From the NCBI RefSeq assembly GCF_030272615.1, contig NC_081414.1:340174502-340238501 (forward strand): a stretch of 64,000 nucleotides of DNA. The letters run 5' to 3'. The notes beneath the pieces are model-generated. The model had not been told where the DNA came from. It did no database searches and was given only the letters and a program-made list of their open reading frames with translations. The stretch is from Cryptomeria japonica (Eukaryota > Streptophyta > Pinopsida > Cupressales > Cupressaceae). Below, piece after piece: positions 35,521-47,289 of this stretch; the first letter of the stretch is position 1, and every line of letters begins with the position of its first letter. The translations under genes were made by a program, and so were the position numbers.

Positions 35521-35948
35521 GGCATGTGAATGTGTGTTTACCTTCTTGTGCATGCTGTTTTTAATTGTCATGTTTCAAGTTAGTTTAGTTGAATGTCACG
35601 TTTCTTATAAGATATGGCAATGTGTAGAGTTTCTTGTGCATACTCTTTTGAATTTTGTTTACTGATTGCTGCCATGCTCCTAACTTGTTTCTATTACCAT
35701 TTTAACTATTTCACCAAACTAATCTAAATGTTTAAATTACTATTAATATCATTTTGTTTATTATGGATGCCATCATCATGGTGATGAATTTATAGATTTG
35801 TTATAGTTGCTGATTACAAGGCTTTTTATGATTATCAATAGTAAATTTGTTGCTCAGCATTGGAGGAGTATATTAGCATTCTAATGCAAGGATTGTTATA
35901 TCAGATTTTGACAAGTCTATTGAGGGCTGAGGCTATCTCACTGCCGCC

Positions 35949-36263
35949 ATGAGTCTAGCATGCTTGACCTGCCAAGTAGTACAACGAACTCAGTCTGACT
36001 TGAGGTCATACTCCTTTAGCTCCCAAGAAGAGCAGCAGAGATGTGGAACTGTGGCGGGATGTTGGTCCAAAAAGAATTCCCAGCAGCCTTCTGTAGAAGT
36101 CAATACAGTCAGGGCAAGGGTTGTTCCTGTTCCATCACACTCCACTGTTAACGAGGGTCCTGTTAGCCCACGATTGACAAGATGCCATGCTGTTCGCAGA
36201 GACATTCTCAGGGATTGGAATTTTGAGGAATTTGTAGAGGGAAGCAGGGTGTCTATTGTATAA
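35949..36263 (+). CDS. Small conserved plant protein, MSLxCLTCQ...RDWNFEE family
   Basis: Complete frame of 104 residues starting in a good context (gccgccATGa). The N-terminus MSLACLTCQVVQRTQSDLRS has a CxxC pair. The middle is Ser/Thr-rich and basic with a second Cys-containing block (RCGTVAGCWSKK). The C-terminus holds SPRLTRCHAVRRDILRDWNF followed by EEFVEGSRVSIV. Known: I recall seed-plant proteins of about 100-130 residues of unknown function with the same 'MSLxCLxCQ' start and 'RRDxxRDWNFxE' end; I do not assign a symbol. Position of the Cys pair and the terminal block are the strongest evidence. Likely soluble; no signal peptide or membrane segment. An SP site (SPRL) could be phosphorylated, which is inference. 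It is the only intact host gene seen, in an otherwise element-filled window. Confidence 0.8.
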   Translation: MSLACLTCQVVQRTQSDLRSYSFSSQEEQQRCGTVAGCWSKKNSQQPSVEVNTVRARVVPVPSHSTVNEGPVSPRLTRCHAVRRDILRDWNFEEFVEGSRVSIV

Positions 36264-38600
36264 AACATCTTTCTAGTTTTGGATTCCATTGTGTATAGCT
36301 TAAAATTAGTCTAGGATCTGTCTGATGTTGGAATGGGTCTTATGACCAGCCTAACAACTAGATACAGCTTTAGAGATTCCTGAGCTGCAGGCATTTTGCC
36401 ATGTAATTAAGAAGAATGTGCTCTTATATTTCTTATCCAAGTAATAAGTTTATGTGGTGTATAGTAGATGGAAAGGGTGATGGCTTGCAGGCTTGAGTAT
36501 GTTAAATACATTGTTGGACAGATATTTACGAATTGCTAGAATCTTCTCAATTTGAACAATAGTACACTGACATATTGGTGTAATTAGTAATTAGATTATT
36601 AAAATCATCTTTAGCTCTTAACACATTTTACTAGCTTTTTGGAGTAAGTTTTCAGACGTGGTGGTTAATAATTGTACATTAGTTACATGGAGGTTACTAA
36701 GTTGCCTGTGACTGGAACTATGATCATGTTGCATAAAAAATAGCTATATATAGTCATTTCAATATCATATAATAGATAAATAGTTCTTATTAATCAATTG
36801 AATTACAAAAAATCTAAAATAGAATTTTTAGAAAGTCAATCCAATCCTAAGTGCTACTGTACATGTTTGCTGGATTGTAAATCAACCTATTCAAAATAAT
36901 AGCACATAGTTGCTTGCGACTTAATTGAATTAGAGTTTAAGACTGATATAATATATTGCCTCCACAAAAACTATGGCCCCTTTAAGGAATAAACCAAGGT
37001 TGCAGGATATGCCACCACCCTCCCCTGGTACATGTACCACTGGGTATAGATACGAGTATGGTACAGCTTGGATATGGCCTGAATGCTGTGCTAGCTCATA
37101 CCCAGAATTAGGGCAAATTTAGAATGGACAGATATGACTGGGGGTTCTGAAAAAATGTTGTGAAGGTAAAATGTAACCAAAACAAATCCCTCTGCTGTGT
37201 GTTTGCTTTAGTCTCTATGTGTTTTCAATTTGATGGTTTTCCTACCATGTCCTCTGCCTGCCTAACATTTTCTGTTCGAAATTTAAAAAATGAGATATTT
37301 AATGCATTGGTGTACATGCACTCTGAGCACTAAGGAATGCATGCCAAGTTGTCTGCATTGAATCTTGCACCTTTTGCAGCTGGGATAAAGAAGGTAAAAT
37401 ACTATCTATATAGAGTAGAGGGGCAACCCGACCAAGTTAATCTAGAGGGAATCAAGAGGTCCTGCACCAACTCCTGGGCAGGATCAATCTAAAAACATGT
37501 TTGGAAATTACAACTCACATGAAATTTGCACAACTTTAGCCTATTCTGTTTTTATTTTAATTTTAATTTTTCATTTTGTCAAACTTTTATATATTTTTAT
37601 TATTGACGTTTTCCTGTTTTAATTATTTATTATTAATATATTTTTTATAATTATTTTGTATTGATATAAAAATATATATATTTTTTTACTTAACTGTCCA
37701 CTTTTTAAATCGTGTTCGTATATAAAATTGTTATTCTCAGCCAAATTCATTATAGGGGCTCAGGCTCATGAAAAGTGCCAGTATCAATATTTTGGATAGC
37801 ATATGTATACCTGTAAATGTGTCCATGCAACCTTGAAATGAAGTGAACAAAATGAAATGAATTGCAAAACATACAACTAAAGAGCTGAAATCAAAGTGCA
37901 TTTGTTGTAATCTTTGCTGATAGAGAATGCCCAAGTGATATGATAAGTTACAAATGTGATGAGCTAGATTAACTTCCTGGATTTTCTAGAGATACCGTGA
38001 ATTTTCCTTGAGGAATTATTTTTTTGGTTGATTTTCTAGTTCTGTCCCAGATAGACAAGATTGTTCCTGCAGACTCATTTATGGCAGGTTTATAGTATTT
38101 AACTATTTGTGACTTCATAGTCTGATTCCCTTATTTGGTTAGATCTTTTTTTTCTATCATCTGTTTCAAATAATCGGCCTCATTTCTTTCACTCAATTTT
38201 TGCTTCAGTCGCTGCTAGCAGGGAATACGATTAACTGTTTTAAGCGCTACTAAACAGTGATACTAGAATTGATCGTAAGGAGATGAAAAAGTTCCAAGTG
38301 CACAACATCAAATAAAATTCCTAGTTGCATTGAGTTTGATCTGAACCGTAGAGCAATGCTTCTAGTTCTCTCCAACTTTTTTTTGAGTCAGCAGGATTCG
38401 ATAGACAAAATACTTTTTAAGAAAACATTTTTTTGTTTAAGCAAATTGCTACCATGGATGGGGGTAGTGCCTGTTCCATTAAAACAAAGAAAATCTGATG
38501 CACAGATTTTAGCAGAGAGAGAAGACCAGGACCCTAATGGTCTCAATGACCTCTTGAGATCTCCAACTGCTCTGGGGAGAACAAATTCTCATTTTCGCTA
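36264..38600. other. 3' UTR and intergenic sequence
   Basis: The first 200-350 bp are probably 3' UTR (aataagttt near 36,442). The remainder is AT-rich with no domain-bearing ORF. A frame at 38,356-38,601 of 81 residues has a Lys/Asp-rich end but no family I recognise. Confidence 0.4.
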
Positions 38601-38609
38601 GTCATATAT

Positions 38610-39960
38610 TCATGTTACCATGTTGTTCCTCGGACAGTTTCGCATCACAGCTATGTTGTCTGCCATGCCCCCATTCTTGATGGCCATTTCAATGTTGATG
38701 GCATTTGTCACCCATCCTTTGAATGATTTTGTTTTCAGCTTCCTTAGAGCTTTCACGGTCGGTTCCTGCACTACTAGGCGGCGGACGACCCCTCTCAGTA
38801 ATGTTGTGGTCACCAATAGTCCTTGCGATGTTACACACAAAATGCTCTAAGAGTTCGAGATTGTGCACGTGGGGGCCATCAAGCACTTTCCCTCCGATGA
38901 TGAATGCCATCTTCCACATCTCCACTGTAATAAAAAATCTCCTTTAACTGTGCCCCAACCGACTCTTGCTGATAGTGGCATTCACATTTCAGGATGGAAA
39001 TGAACTCTACCTACTCGTTGGATGTAGAATAACCTGCCATACTTTCCTTGTAAACATGAGACTGTGGTCGTGTGTTTGGTTCAGAATCGATCTTTATAGA
39101 CAGACACTACTAATGGCTGTCAATAGATCATCTCATCCCTGAACATATCCCGAAGAATATGGTCTTTGAATCATGCGAGCACCATGTGGATTACCCTCTC
39201 TCGCTGTGTCATGCCTTCGAAGGGGAAGGTCACGTCACCCTGCCATAAGTTCTGCAGTGGAGGCATCCGAAGTTCGCAGGACGCCGTCAGAGAGATAAAC
39301 CTGTCCAAGTGGTTGAGTTATCCGAAATGATGGACTCTCAGTCTTGATCGATGGCACGATTTGACAGATAATCTGCCTCTTTATTTGCCTCTCGATATAT
39401 ATGCTTTATCGAATAATCCATCATGTTCAAAATCTCTCGAATCCTTTAACCACATGGTTGATTTACAGATTGGAGCTTTATCAGAAATAACTGCTCGAAT
39501 CACCTTGAGAGAATCACCTTCGATATCAATACGTCGAAGGTTCTTCTCCATCCATAGTTTTAGGCTGCCAAGAAGAGCCGCATATTCAGCATTGTTATAG
39601 GTGCCAACAAGGAATTTGACTGATTCCCCCCATATCAATTCTCCTATTCCGTTTCTTATTATGAAAGCCGACACTCGATGGTTCAGGGTTACCCCTGGAT
39701 GCACCGTCAAAATTGAGCTTCAATCGGCTCATAAAGAAAACATTGCTTTCGTTGTTTAATATTCCTTCTACCGTTTCAAGGAAAGCATTATAGATTAAGG
39801 AGCTTTTCAATTTGACATAACCCTATTGCATAAACAAGGTATCATCCATAAAGTATGCATGATTGAGGGTCCATTTTGACAAATTTACCATCCACAAATT
39901 GTACATGGTGGGTTTTTCTTCAATAAATGATTCTAGTGTTCTTTACCTATTTTCATTGCG
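38610..39960 (-). pseudogene. LINE tail with RNase H fragment
   Basis: Minus-strand reading gives SSLIYNAFLETVEGILNNES, then RLKLNFDGASRGNPEPSS (first catalytic Asp), a frameshift at about 39,680, and FIIRNGIGELIWGESVKFLV, YNNAEYAALLGSLKLWMEKN (catalytic Glu) and IDIEGDSLKVIRAVIS (second Asp). This is the RNase H end of a LINE-type ORF2. Downstream at 38,925-38,610 two further frames (for example NLELLEHFVCNIARTIGDHN) match nothing I know. Confidence 0.68.
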
Positions 39961-40200
39961 ATTTTTAATAGTTGTCTTTTTTTGTACTTTGTCTTTCTTC
40001 CCTTATTATCTACTGAAAGAACTGCTCCTAGAGTGACGAGGAATATTTTCAAGTTTTGGGGCTAAAGGTAAAGGGGCCTATCCACTAAGCCTATCCACCA
40101 ATCCCCTGAAAGATTAGAAAATAACCTATCCATAGCTTTTGGTGGTCTATTATCTAATGAAAATTGCTAAAATCAGACTGAAAGGAGAAGCTATTATTGT

Positions 40201-40799
40201 TACCATGCTTTCACCCAAAGCTGGCCTTAATTTAATTATCAGATCCGTTTAGCAAATTGATCACCCAATGGAGACCTTAATTTAATTATCAGATCTGTTA
40301 AGCGAAACAAATTTATTCCATCTGGAAATTGAAATTATCATTTTCAGCTTCCTTTTATTTCCATTCATTGCATTAGTGGTGTGACATTGCAGTAACTGTT
40401 GCGTATTATTTATCTATACAATTACATTAGTTCCGGCACATTTGTAACGCCTTAATTTAATTATCAGATCCGTTTAGCAAATTAATCACCCAATGGAGAC
40501 CTTAATTTAATTACCAGATCTGTTAAGCGAAACAAATTTATTCCATGTACCATGCTTTCACCCAAAGCTGGCCTTAATTTAATTATCAGATCCGTTTAGC
40601 AAATTAATCACCCAATGGAGACCTTAATTTAATTATCAGATCTGTTAAGCGAAACAAATTTATTCCATCTGGAAATTGAAATTATCATTTTCAGCTTCCT
40701 TTTATTTCCATTCATTGCATTAGTGGTGTGACATTGCAGTAACTGTTGCGTATTATTTATCTATACAATTACATTAGTTCCGGCACATTTGTAACGCCT
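40201..40799. repeat. Tandem duplication, 347-bp unit, with nested 66-bp repeats
   Basis: Copy one is 40,201-40,547, copy two 40,548-40,799 (truncated). Inside each, ccttaatttaattatcagat followed by ccgtttagc or ctgttaagc occurs twice. Copy one includes at 40,443-40,451 the nine bases TGTAACGCC that also form the left end of the LTR at 40,790. Confidence 0.9.
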
Positions 40800-41530
40800 C
40801 GCTACGAGGCCCCGAGGACAGACACAAATAAAACAAAGAAAAAAACGAATATTTTTTTTTTATTATAATAAAATAAGCCAAACATATAAATGGAGTAACA
40901 TGATAAGATGGACATTTAATATCATCAATAGTCCTCAAGGCCCCACAACGATGTTACTCAAGTACGACATTAACCTTACATATAACACAAATGAAACATC
41001 AATAAATATGATAACGCTATCCTTTACAAAGGACCGTTATACATTTTACATTGTCATGAGAATATACATATGATAATCAGATACATTATAGGGGTATCCA
41101 TACGGATATAATCTCCATGAGTACAACAATGGAGTGAATACATAAATATGATACAAAATGAAGGTCTTCATTCTCTTCACGAGCCATCATGAACATGATG
41201 CAGGACGAATCAAAACCCAATGGGTGCGAATAACATTCCACCTAACCATGTGGTACCATCAGGGCCACCCCTCGTGCTAGGAGGTATTAGCTAGACCCAA
41301 GAGATGAAAGGAAGTACATGAAGAAACAAAAAGAATCACGAGGCTCACAAGACTACAATCACAAGTGACCCACAAGGTTATAATCACATGAATTCAAAAG
41401 TAAAAACAACCAATTTCCAGAGGCTCAAGCAATCCACAGAAGGACAAAACCAAGAGAGACCACTAGGTATGGAATAGGGCAGATTGTCATCACTAGGTTG
41501 TCATGAGTTACCCTGGTACCCTGGTAGGTC

Positions 41531-41535
41531 TTCAC
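41531..41535. repeat. Target-site duplication, left (TTCAC)
   Basis: TTCAC directly before TGTTGGCATC; it matches 44,040-44,044. Confidence 0.85.
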
Positions 41536-44039
41536 TGTTGGCATCGTGTTGTTGTTGACGTCAACCTATATAGCATGACCGGTGTGGGAGATTGAAGTGT
41601 ATTGGTGACATTGATGTCAGCTAGTATTGCAGGTCACCGATACACAAGTCAGTGTTGGGATGTGTTGAAGACATGCACTGGGTACTGGTATGGTATGATG
41701 ACCGGTAAGTAATGTGTTGGCATTGAGTGACTACCAACCGGTAATCATGTGCCCGATAAGTGTGCAACATGTTGGGATGCTGATTGTGATGAAGAGGTGG
41801 AATGTTGCAAAAATCACATCAACACCGGAGGTGAAGCATGTGTAGGCCATAAGTAAGAGTTGGATGTTACACAACAGGAATCCCACCCGATGAAGAAAAG
41901 ATTGACAAAGAATGTGCTGCTTCAGTAAGCAAGGATGGCATATGTGAATGCTACCAGGTCATATGTCAAGTTGAAGATGCATCTACTCCTCAGGGATGTC
42001 ACATTAATACCAGCAGGTGACATAGATCCTTTCCCACCGACCGGATGACTAATGTAGAAGATGAGGAAGCCTCCTTATAGGATATGTTCAGAGATGTGCA
42101 CCGGTTCAACATGAGAAGACATGTTGTGCTACCAAGGCAGAGAAGGAAGAGTTAAGATGGTGAGTTTGCCTCCTTGGTAAACCGATTGAGAAGAGAACCA
42201 GTCAAATGAAGATAAGACTCTGCAGTTGCACATATGGAGTTACCAGTATGCAGATGGAAAGTGGTGTTGCTACAGATGCATAAGAGCTGGAGATAGTTGG
42301 CATAAAGATATCATGCACACTACCGGTATGAAGGCATAAACATGCAAATTGGTAAACAAGGAGGATACCAACATACAACCAAGTGGACAAAGAGACAAAA
42401 GTGAAGTGCTCTCAGTTTGATGAAGATGCACATGATGTGTCATCCAAGATTGCTGCTGAAGACCAGCATGGTTGATGACCGGGTTGACAAGATCCATTGG
42501 CACAAGGAAGGAGAAGGCAAGAAGGTTAACCGATAGGCAAAAAGGGACCGGTGGTATGATGCACACACCAGTTGTGTGTAATTTGTCGGTGACCAAGTCG
42601 GACCGACTTGGTGAGCTAAGGTGGATGTCGACAAAGGTGCCACGTGAAGTCAAGGTGGCGGACATGCATGCAACGATAGATGGAGTGTGCACCGACGAGG
42701 TTGTTTCAGAGTTGGTTGGCATTAATTATAGACCCCACAAATCACGAGAGGTGTCGCAGAGGTGTGTGGCTCGAGGAAGGTCGAACAAAGATGATCGATG
42801 GGATGCATCGATTGATGCAGAGTGACCAGGTGCAGAATGAGGTTGGTGATGCAATTTGCAGAACCATTTATGGTGATTGATCTTGTCCCTCGTCGACTGA
42901 CTGTCCGTGTTTGCTAAGTTTAGCAAACGTGCCTTAAAAGGAAGAAGATATGGTTGGTAATACCTGATTGCTTGTAGGATTGTTTATCTTTGTGCAGAAC
43001 AAGATCTGATTGTATCTGATAGTCCTCATGATTAGTGGAAGAAACCTTAACGCACCAAGAGTTTGAAGCTGCGTTTTGGCGGGAATGCTCAGCTATAAGA
43101 ATGGAGGCAGAAGACCGGATTCATTCGATGCTGCTAGAAGAATAGGTGCCGAATGTTGAAGAGTGCAGTGTGAAAAAGAAGCAGAGAGCCAACCAGTCAG
43201 AGACTTCATCGAAGATCATAGAGACTAAGTGTTGGAGGTGCAATCGGTGAGAGGGTTTAGTAGAGGCTTAACCGACAAGGTTAGAGTGATCGGTAAACTG
43301 CAAAGTGAGTTGCAGTGGTGTAAACCGGTGGTGCTAGAATCTACAGAAAGACAAAGAAGGTGTTGCAGTGCAGAGGGAGTGTCGGTGAAGATCCAACAAG
43401 GCAAGATCCGAGAAGAGCTTGACCGGTAAGGAGAAAACCGACAAAGATCAGAGTGAAGAGTACCGGTGGTGGCAAGTAGCAGTGCATTTGACAGAATAGA
43501 GTACCGATAGAGAAGAGGTGGAGGTTGAACCAGTAAGGTTGCAGCAAAGTGAAGGAGAGGACGATCTGAGTGAGAAGACAACCGACACAGAGAAGAACAA
43601 AGGAAGACCGGTTGAGAAGAGTAGAACCAGAAGAAAGATTGCAGAGGTTACATAACACATTTGTAATTGGGTATTAACTTTTGTATTTGAAATATGACAT
43701 TGTAATCACTGAGTTAGAGCTCGGTGCAGGGGTTGGTGCTCCTTGGGTTGGTGCCCTAAATGTTGTAATCAAAGGTTTTCATTGTGAGGCTGGATTGGAG
43801 TAGTAGACTCTATTAGCACTTCTCATTGAGGTTTTTCCCATCTTGAGTTTTCCTCGTATATACCGATGTTATGTGATATGCCCTTGTGTGGTTGATTTGT
43901 GTTGTCTAGATTTATCTTACCAGTAGGTTTGCTTGGTCCTTAGGTTAGTAACCGGTAATCTCTCTTAGGGGTAAAAGGATTAAAGGATTTATAAATCACT
44001 GATTCACCCCCCCCTCTCACTGGCAGCTTGTCTTCAACA
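41536..44039 (+). mobile_element. Solo LTR, probably Ty1/copia, with 5-bp target duplication
   Basis: Starts TGTTGGCATCGTG and ends GTCTTCAACA, so the ends are TGTTG/CAACA; both flanks carry TTCAC. Length 2,504 bp. Near the right end it has the gaggtttttcccatcttgag segment and a gattcacccccccctctcac end that I know from plant copia-type LTRs. The body is rich in accggt motifs. No internal coding region, so this is a solo LTR from recombination between two LTRs. Confidence 0.82.
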
Positions 44040-44044
44040 TTCAC
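44040..44044. repeat. Target-site duplication, right (TTCAC)
   Basis: TTCAC directly after ...TTCAACA; it pairs with 41,531-41,535. Confidence 0.85.
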
Positions 44045-44914
44045 TAGGTCCCGACCCCCTTCTTGGGTTACCTTGGTGACCTCTACCGACCCTTGGCCCC
44101 CACACAAACTCTAGTGGACCACACCAAACTTTCGTAGGGACAAGATTGGTGGACGCCATTTTAGGCCTTCTCAACTTACCCTGAACCTATACAAGCGTTC
44201 GAGAGCAAGAGAGGCAACAATTTAATCTTTATTAATGTGAACTAGCTACCCACCCTAGCTCATTATTTTATGTTTTCACTTGATTAAAAAACTTTCAATG
44301 AGTTACCTTGGTGACCACTTTGGGTCCCGACCCCCAATAAAAGCCACTTCCCCTTGATTTGCACCTAGAAAACCAAAATTCAACACAAGGTCTACGACAC
44401 CCAAAAGACACCAAGAGTCTAGACCCCTCTACCATAGAAAGGTTGACTGACTTGCTAGAACAGGCTTACAAACAAGGAGGTTCTATGCAACAAGGAAGAA
44501 TTTACAAGCTTAGAAGTCTAGCATGACTCTTATCACAATGCATAAAAGAAGAAGAGCAACCAGACACACATAGGAATCTCTAACAATGTCCTAGCCTCTG
44601 GAACATAATACAAACAACATAACCGTGAATACTACAATGATAGACAAAAATCAAGCAATTACTAGGTCTCATAATGCCAAGCATTAAAAAATCCAATTCG
44701 TAATATAATATCAAGAGACCAAATTAACTTCTATACATCCATTAATTTCAAATTTAATATTATTTTCCAATAATCCAATTTAAACAATTTTATCTCACTT
44801 TATTTCTATAGATTTGCTCAATTATACTAACATCTCATTATGCAATTAATTAAGATAACGTAATGCATTATAACCATTTTTGCTATCATAACAGATTAAT
44901 AGAAGGAATCCAGA

Positions 44915-45332
<418 letters not shown>

Positions 45333-45439
45333 AACAATAAATAACTGATGGAATTGTGAAACAAAAACACAAACCGTCGAAATGAAATCCTAGGTCGAAG
45401 TATGGTGTTCACAGAGAGGGGAGGCCGTGGGGGAAACCA

Positions 45440-45596
45440 CCCACGACAGTGGGAAGGTCCCTCCCCACGGTTGTGGGAAGGCTTCCCATCGTAGTGGGTA
45501 GAGTTGTTCACAATTATGAGTGGGCTCCCCACCGTGAGCTCTCCCACAGCTGTGGGAAAATCTCCCCACAATTGTGGGCTTGCCCATGACTGTGGG
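45440..45596. repeat. Array of CCCAC-N4-GTGGG palindromes
   Basis: Palindromes of 14 nt at 45,440-45,453, 45,464-45,477, 45,485-45,498, 45,543-45,556, 45,565-45,578 and 45,583-45,596. Two diverged ones lie near 45,509-45,524 and 45,527-45,540. Start-to-start spacing is 18-24 bp. The N4 centres differ (GACA, GGTT, AGCT, AATT), so the arms are kept more than the centres. Confidence 0.88.
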
Positions 45597-47271
45597 TCGA
45601 GCCCCCATGAAGCCAAAAACAATTAAACAAATTAAAAAAAAATACACACAGCAGATTTAAATCGATAAATAAAATTATTCATTTATATAAATATATATAT
45701 TCATCAAAACAAACAGACAAGGATTTCTCATAAAATTTCTTCAGGAAAGAATAGTATTATATTTTTGAATCCGAATCCAAATGCACAATTTCACCAGTAA
45801 ATATGCTCGAACCCCAAATTTTTCCCAAATTTCTTTTTAACATGATCAAACAAGAAGTTACAAAACACGGCCACATATTGAAAACTTTTCCAGATATCCA
45901 TTTTAAACCCATAATTAATATTCAGAAATCTGTAACCCCAAATTTCTCATAACATGCATTTCCTTTTCAAATTTTCTCTATACAATAAAACAAGAAGTTG
46001 ATTTCATTCAAATCAGAATGAAATTTACTTGCAAGAAAGAAAATAAATCCAAAAGAAAACCTACCGCTATTCGCTAACTGGAAAATCACACAGAGATAGA
46101 AGTAATATTCCTTAAGAAAATTCCCGGCTTCGCAAGGCTCAACCAGATAGCTTCAATCCAACAAATCAAGAAAATATTCCAATACTCATTCCTCCATTTT
46201 AATTTTCAATTTCTTCTTTTCAACCCAGATGTTTTCCCCAAATTTCATTTCAATTCCCCATAATCAGAAAAAAAGACTCATGCACATAGAGATTTCTTCA
46301 CGGCAAGAACCTCTACCCCTTTCCCCCCCAAAAGTAGAATTTTATTATTTTTCCAAATGTAACTCCCCATAATTTGCATGCGAGAACTTTTCCCACTAAC
46401 AACATTAACCAGTTAAAATTCATAATTCCTCTTACACATTCCAATTTTAATTTTAACAAATAAGATATAAATTGATTTTTTATTTATTGATTAATTAATT
46501 AATTAATCTTTAATTCCCTTATACACAAATATGTTTTAATATTAATTCTCTTCTAGAAATCAATATTAAATAAATGTCAACTCATACTCTAGTACGATGA
46601 ATGCGGACTATGCAAAGCATGCGAACTAACAAGACTACCAACTGACAAGACGAGACGACCAAACAAAACAAGGATACCTGACAAGGGTCTCGTTCCTGTA
46701 GGAATGATAATATGACTAGGGTCTTACTGATAACTCCAGTTTCCACTTTACCATTGGGTCATAGAACACGCTTAGACCTGAAGCTTTAGGTGGAGTCGAT
46801 GCTCGGTACCTGCAGCTGCATAAGCAAACTGTCGAACACATACATATAAACCATATCATAATATACCGTGAAAAGGGAATGGAAGTGATACAACTTACCC
46901 ATAAAGAGCAGTGCGACACTTTTCCCTTTCACCCAAGCACATCAAGGATAAAACACAATGTATGTCTGAACAAATAATCATCAATAAACATAATGATTAA
47001 ATCGTAATATCACATATATAATCCATCTTAATAATCATCTAACTATCAAAGCATAGATAACATCAAATAATCACATCATAGTCAACAATATGAAAAATCA
47101 TCATTATTCCAACAATCCAGAGAGCATAGAGTATGAGTGTCACATATGAATCCAGAAGACATAGACAAACATCATATCAAAATCAAAATCAATCAACACA
47201 AAAAGGGTCGAAACCACACAAAAAAATCAAAGCCACAAAGTCTGTCAAGCCAAAAGAGAGAGGGCACTACA

Positions 47272-47285
47272 TCCTCCCCCTAGTA
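47272..47285 (-). other. Polypurine tract of the Ty3/gypsy element
   Basis: Plus-strand tcctccccctagta; on the minus strand tactagggggagga, ending right at the LTR start TGTAGTG. It primes plus-strand synthesis in the retrotransposon cycle and fixes the minus orientation. Confidence 0.75.
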
Positions 47286-47289
47286 TCAG

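Larger units (their letters stand above)
30001..35857 (+). other. Candidate long 5'-UTR intron
   Basis: From the AAG|GTAAGT donor to the acceptor TTTGTTGCTCAG at 35,857; an alternative acceptor is TTATATCAG ending at 35,904. The sequence is T-rich on the + strand, as plant introns are. It carries a transposon-like block (31,605-32,545), degenerate repeats (33,180-34,430) and a 41-bp repeat (35,395-35,520). A 5.9 kb intron is large for angiosperms and ordinary for gymnosperms. RNA evidence is needed to prove it. Confidence 0.5.

Noticed and set aside
42270-43660. Several overlapping open frames of 100-150 codons
   Set aside because: They lie within the solo LTR, overlap on both strands, and show no domain.
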